A DNA stretch of 16,675 bases from an uncultured Lachnospiraceae bacterium. Its GTDB lineage: Bacteria > Bacillota > Clostridia > Lachnospirales > Lachnospiraceae. Location of the stretch: contig CACZSE010000047.1 of NCBI GenBank assembly GCA_902783735.1, positions 1 to 16,675 on the forward strand. Reading direction: 5' to 3'. The notes beneath the pieces were generated by a model. The model saw only the letters and a program-made list of their open reading frames with translations. It had not been told where the DNA came from and made no database searches. The position numbers and the translations under genes are program-made. This document shows, one piece after another, positions 1 to 8,173 of this stretch (the first letter of the stretch is position 1; the number at the start of each line of letters is the position of its first letter).

Positions 1-927
1 CATATGGCTTTGGAGATGACGTTGCAGGCATTTGAACTGAGCGGAGAAGTGATCACTACTCCGTTTACTTTTGCGTCTACGACTCATGCGATCGTAAGGA
101 ATGGCCTGACCCCGGTTTTTTGTGATATCAGAGAAGAAGACTATACGATCGATCCCGAGAAAATTGAGGAACTCATAACCAATAAGACCACTGCCATATT
201 ACCTGTTCATGTCTATGGAAATATATGTGATGTGGAAAAGATCGATGCCATAGCAAAAAAACACGGACTTAAGGTTATATATGATGCTGCACATACCTTT
301 GGAGAAACATACAACGGTAAAGGTATCGGAAGTTTTGGCGATGCGTCAATTTTCAGCTTTCATGCCACAAAGGTTTTCAATACCATAGAGGGTGGGTGCA
401 TATGTTTTTCTGATGAAGAACTTGGAAGAAAGCTGTATAATCTGAAGAATTTCGGAATAAGGGGAGCTGAAAGTGTTGAAGCTGTCGGAGCCAATGCCAA
501 GATGAACGAGTTTCAGGCAGCAATGGGAATATGTAATCTAAGATATATTGAAGAGAATATAATAAAGCGAAGAAAGATAGTGGAATACTATCATGAAATG
601 CTTGATGACATAGAAGGCATCGTAACCTGGCATGAGCAAAAAAATGTTAAGCACAATTACGCATATTTCCCTGTTATCATAGATGAGAAAAAATATGGGA
701 TGAACAGAAACGAAGTTTTTGAGTTACTAACTAAAAATAATATTTTCCCGAGAAAGTATTTCTATCCGCTTACATGTGATTTCGAAGCATATAAGGGTAA
801 ATATGACAGCCACGGATGTAAAGTTGCAAGGAGTGTCAGTGATTCTGTCCTGACTTTACCGATATATCCGGACCTGGAACCGGAAGTAATAGAAAGAATA
901 GCTAAATTGCTGAGAGGCAGAGCATGA
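1..927 (+). CDS. DegT/DnrJ/EryC1/StrS family PLP-dependent sugar aminotransferase (5' partial)
   Basis: Transfers an amino group, normally from glutamate, to a keto-deoxysugar nucleotide in the cytoplasm. The frame is open through base 1, and the first visible residues (HMALEMTLQAF) match the internal substrate-binding segment of the family, not an N-terminus; roughly the first 50-60 residues are therefore missing. Counting from the Met at base 4, the pyridine-binding Asp is D94 (VIYDAAHTFGE) and the Schiff-base lysine is K123 (SFHATKVFNTIEGG). The C-terminal part, with NYAYFPV and PRKYFYPL, completes the fold. The FHATKVFNTIEGG version of the lysine loop resembles 4-aminotransferases acting on dTDP-4-keto-6-deoxyglucose (VioA type), but that substrate is an inference. 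The stop overlaps the next start (ATGA), so the two are translationally coupled. The family assignment is secure; the sugar is not. Confidence 0.93.
   Translation, partial: HMALEMTLQAFELSGEVITTPFTFASTTHAIVRNGLTPVFCDIREEDYTIDPEKIEELITNKTTAILPVHVYGNICDVEKIDAIAKKHGLKVIYDAAHTFGETYNGKGIGSFGDASIFSFHATKVFNTIEGGCICFSDEELGRKLYNLKNFGIRGAESVEAVGANAKMNEFQAAMGICNLRYIEENIIKRRKIVEYYHEMLDDIEGIVTWHEQKNVKHNYAYFPVIIDEKKYGMNRNEVFELLTKNNIFPRKYFYPLTCDFEAYKGKYDSHGCKVARSVSDSVLTLPIYPDLEPEVIERIAKLLRGRA
913..917 (+). promoter_or_regulatory. Ribosome binding site for the GT2 gene at 924
   Basis: AGAGG lies six bases before ATG 924, inside the end of the aminotransferase gene. It supports this ATG as the start and coupling through the ATGA overlap at 924-927. 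Confidence 0.6.
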
Positions 928-1868
928 GTACTATCACAGTTGTTATACCGACATATAATGAAGAAAAGAATATCGTCAAAACCTATGAAAGGGTAAAGAA
1001 AGTATTTGAGGAATCTGTTGAGGGACATTCATTTCAGATCCTGTATATCGATAATGCGTCAAAAGACAGGACCAGAGACATTATAAGAGACTTATGTGGC
1101 AGAGATAACAGGGTTCAGGCGATATTCAACAATACTAATTTCGGATTTTCCAAATCTACTTTTTACGGTCTTTCACAGGCAGAAGGTGATTGCGCAGTAT
1201 TAATGTATGCGGATATGCAGGATCCTCCGGAAATAATTCCCGATTTTATAAAAAAATGGGAAGAGGGATATAAAATTGTAGTAGGGATAAAAAACAAGAG
1301 TAAAGAAAACCCGCTTATGTATTGTGTCAGGGGAATATACTACAAGCTTATGGACAAAGTGTCCGATGTTGAGCATATAAAACAGTATGACGGTTTTGGC
1401 TTGTATGATGCATCTTTTATAAAAGAACTGAGAGACCTTAAGGATCCGTTACCGTACCTTAGAGGATTGGTTGCGGAAATGGGACCTGACAGGGCTGAAA
1501 TAGAGTACACACAGGAAACAAGAAAAGAGGGTAAGAGCAGTTTTAATCTCATGAAATACTACGATGTGGCTATGCTGGGCATTACTTCTTCATCCAAGGC
1601 AGGATTGCGAATGGCGACCTTTATAGGTACGATATTAAGTCTGCTATGCGTAATAATCGCTATAGCCACATTGATCATCAAGATAATATATTGGGATTAT
1701 TACAGTGTCGGTACGGCAGCTATACTTATAGGGATATTTTTTGTTGGCGGAGTACAGATATTCTTCCTGGGATTTTTGGGAGAGTATATAGCCAATATAA
1801 ATTTAAGGACCATGAATCACCCGATAGTAGTGGAAAAAGAACGCATAAACATGAAACGTGAGGTATAA
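924..1868 (+). CDS. Family 2 glycosyltransferase, polyprenyl-phosphate (GtrB/DPM-like) type
   Basis: Predicted to move a sugar from a nucleotide donor to a polyprenyl phosphate at the inner membrane face, giving a lipid-linked monosaccharide. The N-terminal GT-A domain begins VVIPTYNEEKNI (6-17) and has IDNASKDRT (42-50). The metal-binding segment is YADMQDPP (95-102), where this subfamily usually has DADLQDPP, so Y95 replaces the first Asp while D97 and D100 remain. A basic stretch around 200-211 (R-K-E-G-K-S-S-F) precedes two membrane helices near 230-256 and 262-288, ending in the GEY motif seen in GtrB-like proteins. The 314-residue length is normal. It overlaps the aminotransferase by four bases and the following gene starts just after its stop. 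The donor sugar may be the product of the adjacent sugar-modifying enzymes, which is inference. Confidence 0.9.
   Translation: MSTITVVIPTYNEEKNIVKTYERVKKVFEESVEGHSFQILYIDNASKDRTRDIIRDLCGRDNRVQAIFNNTNFGFSKSTFYGLSQAEGDCAVLMYADMQDPPEIIPDFIKKWEEGYKIVVGIKNKSKENPLMYCVRGIYYKLMDKVSDVEHIKQYDGFGLYDASFIKELRDLKDPLPYLRGLVAEMGPDRAEIEYTQETRKEGKSSFNLMKYYDVAMLGITSSSKAGLRMATFIGTILSLLCVIIAIATLIIKIIYWDYYSVGTAAILIGIFFVGGVQIFFLGFLGEYIANINLRTMNHPIVVEKERINMKREV
1860..1863 (+). promoter_or_regulatory. Ribosome binding site choosing TTG 1870
   Basis: GAGG ends six bases before TTG 1870. The alternative GTG at 1858 has no purine-rich site upstream and would add four residues ahead of the usual N-terminus of this fold, so TTG is the better start. 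Confidence 0.6.
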
Positions 1869-1869
1869 C

Positions 1870-2790
1870 TTGAAAACAGTTGTCATAACCGGTGGAACAG
1901 GTTTCATCGGTTCTCATTTTATAAATGAATTGCTGGCACATGACATTAAGGTCATCGCTCTTGTGAGAGATAAGAGATCTGCCAGAGAAAGATTTGATAA
2001 AAGTGTTGAAGTCATCGAATATCATTCACCGGAGTATGAAAGTTTAGCAAGTGAAGGATATGAAGTGGATGCTTTTTATCATCTTGCGTGGGAAGGTGTT
2101 GCTCCGGAAAAGAAGAATGACAGGGTCGTTCAGGTTCATAACATAGACTTTGCCATGGAAATGCTTGAACTGGCATCCATCATTCATGCCGGGAGGTTTA
2201 TTGCCACAGGGACGGTCGCAGAGTATTCGTTTTGCGAAGACGTAATGGATGTTGATGCAAAACAGACTCCAAATGATCTTTACGGAGCAGCTAAAACCGC
2301 AGCACACTATATGCTGGAAACATGGGCAAGAAGCATAGGAATGCCGTTTAACTGGGTGGTCATTCCCAGTACTTACGGCGAAGGCAGAAGAGATAACAAT
2401 ATACTTACCTACACAATCAGGACGCTTTTGAACGGCGAAAGACCTTCATACGGCTATCTTACTCAGATGTGGGATTTCCTTTATGTCGGTGAAGTGGTCA
2501 GAGCACTCAGACTGATCGGTGAAAAAGGATTGTCTGAAAAAACCTATGCTATCGGAAGCGGAGAATACCATCCGTTAAGATATTATGTTGAAACGATCAG
2601 GGACATAATAGATCCGAAACTTCCTTTGGGGATTGGTGACAAGCCGGTTTTATCGGAAAAAACATTCAGTTCCTGCGTGAGCATTGTCGAACTGACTGCG
2701 GATACCGGATTCGTCCCCAAAGTCAGATTTGAACAGGGCATACAAAAGGCCATAGATTACTATAAAAAAGGATTACGGGAAAGTATTTAA
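1870..2790 (+). CDS. NAD(P)-dependent sugar epimerase/dehydratase (extended SDR)
   Basis: Cytoplasmic enzyme acting on a nucleotide sugar. Translation from TTG 1870 gives 306 residues starting directly with the Rossmann strand and TGGTGFIG dinucleotide motif (7-14). The catalytic YxxxK is Y138-G-A-A-K142, with T113/T115 in the position of the active-site Ser/Thr. FYHLAWEGV (69-77) and the C-terminal MWDFLYVGEVVRAL (200-213) are typical of extended SDRs that modify deoxysugars. The overall pattern recalls the reductases/epimerases that finish CDP-3,6-dideoxyhexoses (abequose or paratose synthase type), and rfbH lies downstream in the same run. That link is an inference; a 4-epimerase or 4-reductase for a dTDP or GDP sugar is equally possible. 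A start at GTG 1858 (310 residues) is the alternative. The start lies one base after the previous stop. Confidence 0.9.
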   Translation: MKTVVITGGTGFIGSHFINELLAHDIKVIALVRDKRSARERFDKSVEVIEYHSPEYESLASEGYEVDAFYHLAWEGVAPEKKNDRVVQVHNIDFAMEMLELASIIHAGRFIATGTVAEYSFCEDVMDVDAKQTPNDLYGAAKTAAHYMLETWARSIGMPFNWVVIPSTYGEGRRDNNILTYTIRTLLNGERPSYGYLTQMWDFLYVGEVVRALRLIGEKGLSEKTYAIGSGEYHPLRYYVETIRDIIDPKLPLGIGDKPVLSEKTFSSCVSIVELTADTGFVPKVRFEQGIQKAIDYYKKGLRESI

Positions 2791-2791
2791 C

Positions 2792-3787
2792 GTGTGTATA
2801 CAGTATTTCAACGGCATAATTCTCAAGATATATAATTTCATTATTTCGAGAAAGTTGATCAATAAGAACAACAGAATATGCAGAAGAGTCAGAGCTGCTT
2901 TGTTTCACAATATCTGCTACAGATGCAGTGCGAGAATGGGAAACAGGAATCCTGACAGAACCTTTTACGTGATCAGATGCCCGCAGGAAAACATGGGACT
3001 TTTTGCGGTGATCAATTATATTGTATATCACCTGAAGATTGCCGAGCGATCAGGTTTCGAACCGGTGATCGATTGGAAGTATTATCCAAATAAATACTTT
3101 ACTTCCGATGAGAATGTCGGTAAGAGAAACATCTGGGAGGACTTTTTTGTACAACCGGCAGATGTTGATATAGAAGAAGTATATAAGAGCCGGCATGTGG
3201 AGATGTCAGCAGGAGACTGGGAGGCATCCGCATTAAAGGAACTCAAAGGAGGACCTGACCTGGCGGATAGTCATCGAGTATACACCAAGTATATAGTGTT
3301 GAATGATAAGATGCGGGGGCTCGTAGATCGTGAGAGCGAAAGGATAGGATTTAACAAAAATAAGGTTTTAGCCGTAAAGATCAGAGGAACAGATTTTGTC
3401 ACAGCAAAACCAAAGGATCATGCGAATGTACGGTCAGCTGCCGATACAGCAGCTGTTGTAGAGGAAAAACTGAGTGAATGGGGGCCTTTTGACAGGATAT
3501 ATCTGGCGACGGAGGATACACAGGCCTTAGATTTTATGAAGGAAAAGTATTCCGAAAAGCTATACTATACCGAGGCAAAAACCTATGAAACATCTGATGT
3601 TGGTAAGCAGTGGCTTAGTGAGTTGTACGACAAGGGTAATATTGATAAGATCGCAGATATGGAATCATACCTGATCACTACATATATGTTGGCAAGGGCA
3701 GATTATCTTATTGCACCTGCAGTCGGAGGTACACTCGGAGCTTTACGGATCAAAGGAGACTATAAAGAGTATTGTATAGTAAGATGA
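2792..3787 (+). CDS. Fucosyltransferase-like glycosyltransferase (RGTD motif)
   Basis: Probably a GT-B glycosyltransferase that adds a sugar, perhaps fucose or a related deoxysugar, to the growing oligosaccharide. The 331-residue product carries VKIRGTDF (195-202), the (H/K)xRGTD motif of O-fucosyltransferase/alpha-1,6-fucosyltransferase relatives, followed by RIYLATED (235-242) and a C-terminal MLARADYLIAPAVGGT (299-314) resembling their nucleotide-binding end. The preceding MGLFAVINYIVYHLKIAERSGFEPVIDW region is typical of bacterial members seen in exopolysaccharide clusters. The N-terminal 45 residues are basic and hydrophobic and may associate with the membrane. GTG 2792, one base after the previous stop, is the start used; its ribosome site is weak (GGGA 11 bases upstream). 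An internal ATG at 2936 would give a shorter 283-residue product. The family is supported by motifs only; donor and acceptor are unknown. Confidence 0.8.
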   Translation: MCIQYFNGIILKIYNFIISRKLINKNNRICRRVRAALFHNICYRCSARMGNRNPDRTFYVIRCPQENMGLFAVINYIVYHLKIAERSGFEPVIDWKYYPNKYFTSDENVGKRNIWEDFFVQPADVDIEEVYKSRHVEMSAGDWEASALKELKGGPDLADSHRVYTKYIVLNDKMRGLVDRESERIGFNKNKVLAVKIRGTDFVTAKPKDHANVRSAADTAAVVEEKLSEWGPFDRIYLATEDTQALDFMKEKYSEKLYYTEAKTYETSDVGKQWLSELYDKGNIDKIADMESYLITTYMLARADYLIAPAVGGTLGALRIKGDYKEYCIVR

Positions 3788-3820
3788 TGCTAATATCGAT
3801 TAAGCCGGAAAATAATACAC

Positions 3821-3832
3821 GGGAGATAAGGA
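3821..3832 (+). promoter_or_regulatory. Ribosome binding site for the membrane protein at 3834
   Basis: GGGAG (3821-3825) lies eight bases before ATG 3834, with AAGGA just behind it. It sits in the 46-bp gap 3788-3833, the longest untranslated stretch in the window, which shows no hairpin, T-run or convincing promoter. Confidence 0.5.
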
Positions 3833-3833
3833 T

Positions 3834-5525
3834 ATGTTGACCGTTGTTGCAATATTTCTGATCGTTACCATGATAACGATGACCATAGGGCATTTCTTTT
3901 GCCACTGTTTTTGGGGCGAAAAAGAATTCATATCATGGGATATGAATTTAATAGGGGGATTGTGCTGCTGTAATATTTTCAGTCAGATCTACAGTCTTTT
4001 TTCCGGCGTTGGAAAGGCTGCCTTTGCATGTCTTGCTGTTATCTGGATCTTGATCTCGGGTTACTTTTTTTACCGTAAAAGGCATATATATAAAAAATGG
4101 GTTGATCTTTTCGGAACGGTTTTAAACAAACAGAGTATTCCTGCGTTTATTATGGTGACCATCGCCGTAGTATTGTGGACAGCGATAGTTCCGCAGCATT
4201 ATGATACGTACCTTTATCATGCACAGGCTATACACTGGATAGAGGATTACGGTGTAGTGCCGGGACTTGGCAATCTTCATTTCAGGCTGGCTTATAACAG
4301 TGCTTATATGCCTTTACAGGCTTTGTTTAGTTTTAAATGGCTTTTAGGAAGGTCACTGCATGCCATGAATGGCTTTTTTACGCTTTTCATGCTGATATAT
4401 ATAATGACTTCTCTGGGAAATAAAGCCGATAAAAAGCCCGGACTGTCCGATGTATTAAAATGCGGGACATTGTTATATGTTTTTTACGACAGTTTTCATG
4501 TTTCCTCACCAAATACCGATACGGTTGCATTACTGTTGACATTTTACATAATCATAAAATGGTCGGAATTTTGTGAAAATGACATAAAGAGTGCGGATCC
4601 CTATGCTTATTTATGTTTGCTGACCGTATATGCGATGACGCTTAAGGTCTCTGTCGGTGTGTTTGCGTTATTGACTGTCTGTCCGGCAGTTATACTGATA
4701 AAAGAAAAAAAGGTAAGAGATATTTTTAAATATATAATTTCTGGTATTTTGATCGTTATTCCGTATATTGTAAGAAATATCATTACGTCAGGATACATGT
4801 TATATCCATATAAAATGTCCGGGATCAAAAAACTCGATTGGATCATGCCTGAAAAGATCTTACAAGGAGACATGGCCGAGATAATCGCATGGGGTAGAGG
4901 GACACTGAACGTTTCACGTAATGATGAGCATATATGGCAATGGATCGGTACATGGTTTTCAAGCATAAATATTCTTTGGAAAGTACTGTCGGTACTGACA
5001 GTCATATCCATCGTGTATCTGGTTACAGGCCTGGTAAGCAAGAGACGTGAAGGGAAAAATCTGTCGTATGTGGTTTTGATTTTTGTTTGCATGAGCGGTT
5101 TTTTCTTTTGGATGTTTTCGGCACCGTTACCAAGATACGGGACAATATACATGATCAGCATTCCGTGCCTGGCATTTGCGGATATATTTAAAGTTTTTTT
5201 GTCATCGGACAAAGTATACAAAAATAAAAAGATCATTTTAAATCTGATAAGATATGCCACAGCCACAGCTTATATGATACTATTCTTTGGTTACTCTGCT
5301 GTTTTTGGTGTGAGATTTCCGAATGTGATCATTCAGGATGATTATGATAATAAAGAGACGTACAGTGTTTTTCTGGATGACACGGAATTTGCCGCACCGA
5401 TTCAGGGAGATCAGACAGGATATGAACCTTTCCCGTCTATACCTTATCCGGGAAGTGTCAAAGGAATAGAGTTAAGAGGAGATGGATTGAAGGATGGATT
5501 CAGGCAAAAGCAGATACATGAATAA
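3834..5525 (+). CDS. Large polytopic membrane protein, LIC_10190-like, possible GT-C enzyme or polymerase
   Basis: A 563-residue protein with about ten to twelve hydrophobic segments, spread from residue 1 to about 490. After a helix near 103-120 comes QHYDTYLYHAQAIHWI (121-136) and VVPGLGNLH (141-149), then RLAYNSAYMPLQ. This YDTxLYHxQ ... VPGLGNLH pattern, and the C-terminal tail PIQGDQTGYEPFPS ... LRGDGLKDGFR (about 522-557), match what I recall of the LIC_10190 family of bacterial membrane proteins found in polysaccharide clusters. The function of that family is not established. D124, in the loop after an early helix, is positioned like the catalytic Asp of GT-C glycosyltransferases, so use of a lipid-linked sugar outside the membrane, or chain polymerisation, is a reasonable inference. 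Its end overlaps the acyltransferase gene by 32 bases. Confidence 0.8.
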   Translation: MLTVVAIFLIVTMITMTIGHFFCHCFWGEKEFISWDMNLIGGLCCCNIFSQIYSLFSGVGKAAFACLAVIWILISGYFFYRKRHIYKKWVDLFGTVLNKQSIPAFIMVTIAVVLWTAIVPQHYDTYLYHAQAIHWIEDYGVVPGLGNLHFRLAYNSAYMPLQALFSFKWLLGRSLHAMNGFFTLFMLIYIMTSLGNKADKKPGLSDVLKCGTLLYVFYDSFHVSSPNTDTVALLLTFYIIIKWSEFCENDIKSADPYAYLCLLTVYAMTLKVSVGVFALLTVCPAVILIKEKKVRDIFKYIISGILIVIPYIVRNIITSGYMLYPYKMSGIKKLDWIMPEKILQGDMAEIIAWGRGTLNVSRNDEHIWQWIGTWFSSINILWKVLSVLTVISIVYLVTGLVSKRREGKNLSYVVLIFVCMSGFFFWMFSAPLPRYGTIYMISIPCLAFADIFKVFLSSDKVYKNKKIILNLIRYATATAYMILFFGYSAVFGVRFPNVIIQDDYDNKETYSVFLDDTEFAAPIQGDQTGYEPFPSIPYPGSVKGIELRGDGLKDGFRQKQIHE

Positions 5526-6567
5526 CAGTTTCAGCATATGGAGAATAGTCTTTACCCTTGCGATCATGTTGTTTCACTTTGTGGACGGTACACCTTTCTA
5601 CAGTAAATATCCCATGTTCAAATATCATTGGTATATATCGGTTGAGTTTTTCTTTATACTGTCAGGCTTTCTTATGATGCAGCATATAGAAAATTCTCCG
5701 GATGAGGATGAACTTGGATACATAAAGAAAAGGATCATAAGATTATATCCCGAGTACTTTATAGCTTTTATGATAATGGCGATATTGCGCTCTTTTTTGA
5801 AGGGCCTGAATATCTTTAAGATCATCATTCCCAACTGGCTTGAACTTTTTATGCTCCAGAGCATAGGTACAAATACATTTCCGTATCTGAATAATCCGGC
5901 GTGGTACGTGTCAGCACTGCTTATCGGAAGCTATATCATATACTTTTTGATAAAAAGATGCAGAATTGTTTTTCTGAGGTTTATAGGACCGCTTCTGATC
6001 ATGCTGTGTTTTTCTTACATGTTCAGAGAATATGGCAGGCTTGAGAATTTTTACCATACGGAAGGGTTCCTTTTAAATTCGGCTCTGATAAGGGCGGTTA
6101 TGGGGTTAACTATCGGAACATACTGTTACCTGATAGCGAAAAAAAATAAAGCTGTTATTGAAAACATACCGGCTATCATACGTACGATAGCGGAGACAGG
6201 TATATTTGCAGGTGTTCTGGCATTCGCCTTACTTATTGAAGACGGTGAATATGACTTCTGGTTTGTTGCTCTGTTTGCTGCAGGCATTGTTTTGGCTTCA
6301 CAAAACCGATCATTTAACAGACTCAATGATACGTTTATTGTTAAAGGACTTGATAAGATAAGCTATTCCATGTATCTTTCACACTTCACTGTGATGATCA
6401 TATTGGGCAATCTGTTAAAGACAAGCTCTGAATGGAATTGGATAAATGTATTTATATATATAGCGGTTACGATCATGGTAGCATGTGTTTATTATTTTAT
6501 CGCGAATGCAGTTGTTAAATATTGGCAGCGATCAATGGCAGAGAAACAGGATGAAAGACAGGCTTAA
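5494..6567 (+). CDS. Membrane acyltransferase family 3 (OafA/NodX-like O-acyltransferase)
   Basis: Predicted to transfer an acyl group, usually acetyl, onto a hydroxyl of the surface polysaccharide or its lipid-linked precursor. The 357-residue product has the family's N-terminal arrangement: R17 and H28 in the first helix in an R-x10-H spacing (IWRIVFTLAIMLFHF), then YISVEFFFILSGFLM (47-61). About ten membrane segments follow, with a hydrophilic segment (KRRIIRL-like, basic) after the second helix and the closing LDKISYSMYLSHF motif, in which the YLSHF element is also typical. Length is normal. ATG 5494 is the first possible start, because TGA at 5488 is in frame. AGGAG at 5477-5481 is 12 bases away, longer than ideal; ATG 5518 would lose eight residues and has no better site. 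It overlaps both neighbours, which indicates coupling. The acyl donor and target sugar are unknown. Confidence 0.92.
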   Translation: MDSGKSRYMNNSFSIWRIVFTLAIMLFHFVDGTPFYSKYPMFKYHWYISVEFFFILSGFLMMQHIENSPDEDELGYIKKRIIRLYPEYFIAFMIMAILRSFLKGLNIFKIIIPNWLELFMLQSIGTNTFPYLNNPAWYVSALLIGSYIIYFLIKRCRIVFLRFIGPLLIMLCFSYMFREYGRLENFYHTEGFLLNSALIRAVMGLTIGTYCYLIAKKNKAVIENIPAIIRTIAETGIFAGVLAFALLIEDGEYDFWFVALFAAGIVLASQNRSFNRLNDTFIVKGLDKISYSMYLSHFTVMIILGNLLKTSSEWNWINVFIYIAVTIMVACVYYFIANAVVKYWQRSMAEKQDERQA

Positions 6568-8173
6568 GACTATTGGTGTAAGATTAACTGAATATCTGAC
6601 AGTAATAAAAGCTGCTGTCGTTTTGGCGCTTGGCATGCTCTGCATACTGCCTGCCATGTACATAACCAGATTTTCCTATCCGGCTCAGGATGATTTTTCT
6701 TACGGGCTGGTTGCCCAAAACCTGTTAGATTCCGGCTACAGTCATCTGGGATTGGCTGCACACATGACCTCAGAGTGGCATAAGGTCTGGGGAGGTTTGT
6801 ATTCATCAACTTTTCTCGGATATTTTTTCTCCGGTTATATAATGTGTGATTTTCACAAGATCAGACTGTTTGAATTCGGAGTCACCATAATATTCTTTTT
6901 TGCGCTCGTTTTTCTTTCATATGTTCTGGCGTGCAGGATATTTAAACTAAGGTTTGTTGAGACAGCTACGATATTCGGCTTTTTGACAATGTTTTTGTTC
7001 GGTGTTGTTTATTATGGTGATTATGATGTTTTTTACTGGTTCATAACATCTGTTCAGTATTTACTGCTCTTATCATTTTCGATCTTTGGTATATGCACAT
7101 ATATTGTGGCGATGACATGTAACAGGAAAGTACTTAAGTATTTGTTGGCAGCGATATCCTTATTGTTTGGAACTGTCGCCAGCGGATCGAACCTTTCTCT
7201 TACAGGCATGAACGTGATGCTTTATATTATTGCGTTTATGTATTATCTGCTTATATCGAAAAAGAATACAAAAAAAGATAAGATAATTCTGTTCGTTCCC
7301 GTATTTCCTGTAATAGGTGCTCTTATAAACGGATCGGCGCCCGGCAATAAAGTAAGAGCCGGGGGCTCGAAGAGTCTAAATGATATTTATATTGCTCTCA
7401 GATCAAGTGTCAGATTTTTGCTTGAAAGGATTGAAAGCTACCTGCATAAACCGGAATTTTGGATCGTTTTGATAGGGTTGATCCTGGCAATACTGTTTAT
7501 CAAAAGGGAAAGAGGACAGCTTGGCTTTAATATCAGATATCCTCTGATCTTTATGATATTGACGCTGGTGTTTTGTGTTTTTGTGATCTTCCCGGCGATG
7601 CTTGGATACAATTATGATGTCTTTTGTCTGCTTATAAGAGGACAGGTATTGCTTGATTTTGCTTTGTTTACGACGCTTATCATAAATATCTGCGTATTTT
7701 CTCAGTGGTTATGGGACAAATATGGAGAAAGCATCAGCAAAATTATGGTAAAGGATGTGACGATAGCACTTATAGCAGTCATGCTTGGATTGTGCCTTCA
7801 GGAAAGGGATAACAATTGGCGCTGGATAGGAGTTATCAGAAACTATCGCGATCTTGGCGGAGACAGATTTGACACATATGCACATTATTATATGGACATC
7901 CTTAAGCAGGTTGAGATGTCCGATGAGGATTTGGTGATCCTGTATGTGGACGAGGTTGAAGAAAAGAGCTCACAGATAAATCCCATGATCGTTTACGATC
8001 GATGCTATGATCCGGATAAGGATCCCGCAAACAATGCAATAGCACAGTTTTACGGAAAGAAGGCACTTTGGGTATTACATAATGATTATAAACCTTCAGA
8101 GGATGACAGGATTTTAGCCGATAGACTCGGACTTAAAGAGTGGCCGAAACCGAATGGGGAGAGTAATGAATAA
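6551..8173 (+). CDS. Polytopic membrane protein, DUF6056-like
   Basis: From ATG 6551 the product is 540 residues. A first helix (about 19-38) is followed at once by RFSYPAQDDFSYG (40-52) and then SEWHKVWGGLYSSTFLG, a pattern I associate with the DUF6056 family of surface-glycan membrane proteins. Around ten more hydrophobic segments follow, and a soluble tail of about 100 residues ends the protein (QINPMIVYDRCYDPD and an IAQFYGKKALWVL element). The acidic pair D47-D48 in the first outer loop resembles the catalytic acids of GT-C glycosyltransferases, so a role as a transferase using a lipid-linked donor is plausible but unproved. An in-frame GTG at 6485 would add 22 residues and overlap the acyltransferase deeply; ATG 6551 leaves a 17-base overlap and starts at a normal basic N-terminus. 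The next gene also overlaps it. Confidence 0.8.
   Translation: MKDRLKTIGVRLTEYLTVIKAAVVLALGMLCILPAMYITRFSYPAQDDFSYGLVAQNLLDSGYSHLGLAAHMTSEWHKVWGGLYSSTFLGYFFSGYIMCDFHKIRLFEFGVTIIFFFALVFLSYVLACRIFKLRFVETATIFGFLTMFLFGVVYYGDYDVFYWFITSVQYLLLLSFSIFGICTYIVAMTCNRKVLKYLLAAISLLFGTVASGSNLSLTGMNVMLYIIAFMYYLLISKKNTKKDKIILFVPVFPVIGALINGSAPGNKVRAGGSKSLNDIYIALRSSVRFLLERIESYLHKPEFWIVLIGLILAILFIKRERGQLGFNIRYPLIFMILTLVFCVFVIFPAMLGYNYDVFCLLIRGQVLLDFALFTTLIINICVFSQWLWDKYGESISKIMVKDVTIALIAVMLGLCLQERDNNWRWIGVIRNYRDLGGDRFDTYAHYYMDILKQVEMSDEDLVILYVDEVEEKSSQINPMIVYDRCYDPDKDPANNAIAQFYGKKALWVLHNDYKPSEDDRILADRLGLKEWPKPNGESNE
8156..8161 (+). promoter_or_regulatory. Ribosome binding site choosing ATG 8166
   Basis: GGGGAG lies four bases before ATG 8166. 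An in-frame ATG at 8154 sits upstream of this site and has none of its own, so the product most likely begins MNKLYIVIPAYNEE. Confidence 0.6.

Noticed and set aside
3788..3833. Longest intergenic gap as a promoter, terminator or attenuator
   Set aside because: Only a ribosome binding site is visible; there is no inverted repeat, no T-tract and no clear -35/-10 pair.
4607..5266. Open frame of 219 codons on the minus strand
   Set aside because: It lies entirely inside the membrane protein gene at 3834-5525, has no recognisable domain, and no separate promoter or ribosome site. It is a by-product of the codon use of the sense gene.
7356..7368. Perfect inverted repeat GAGCC-GGG-GGCTC, possible terminator hairpin
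   Set aside because: The stem is only five bases, there is no T-run after it, and it sits in the middle of the DUF6056-like coding region.
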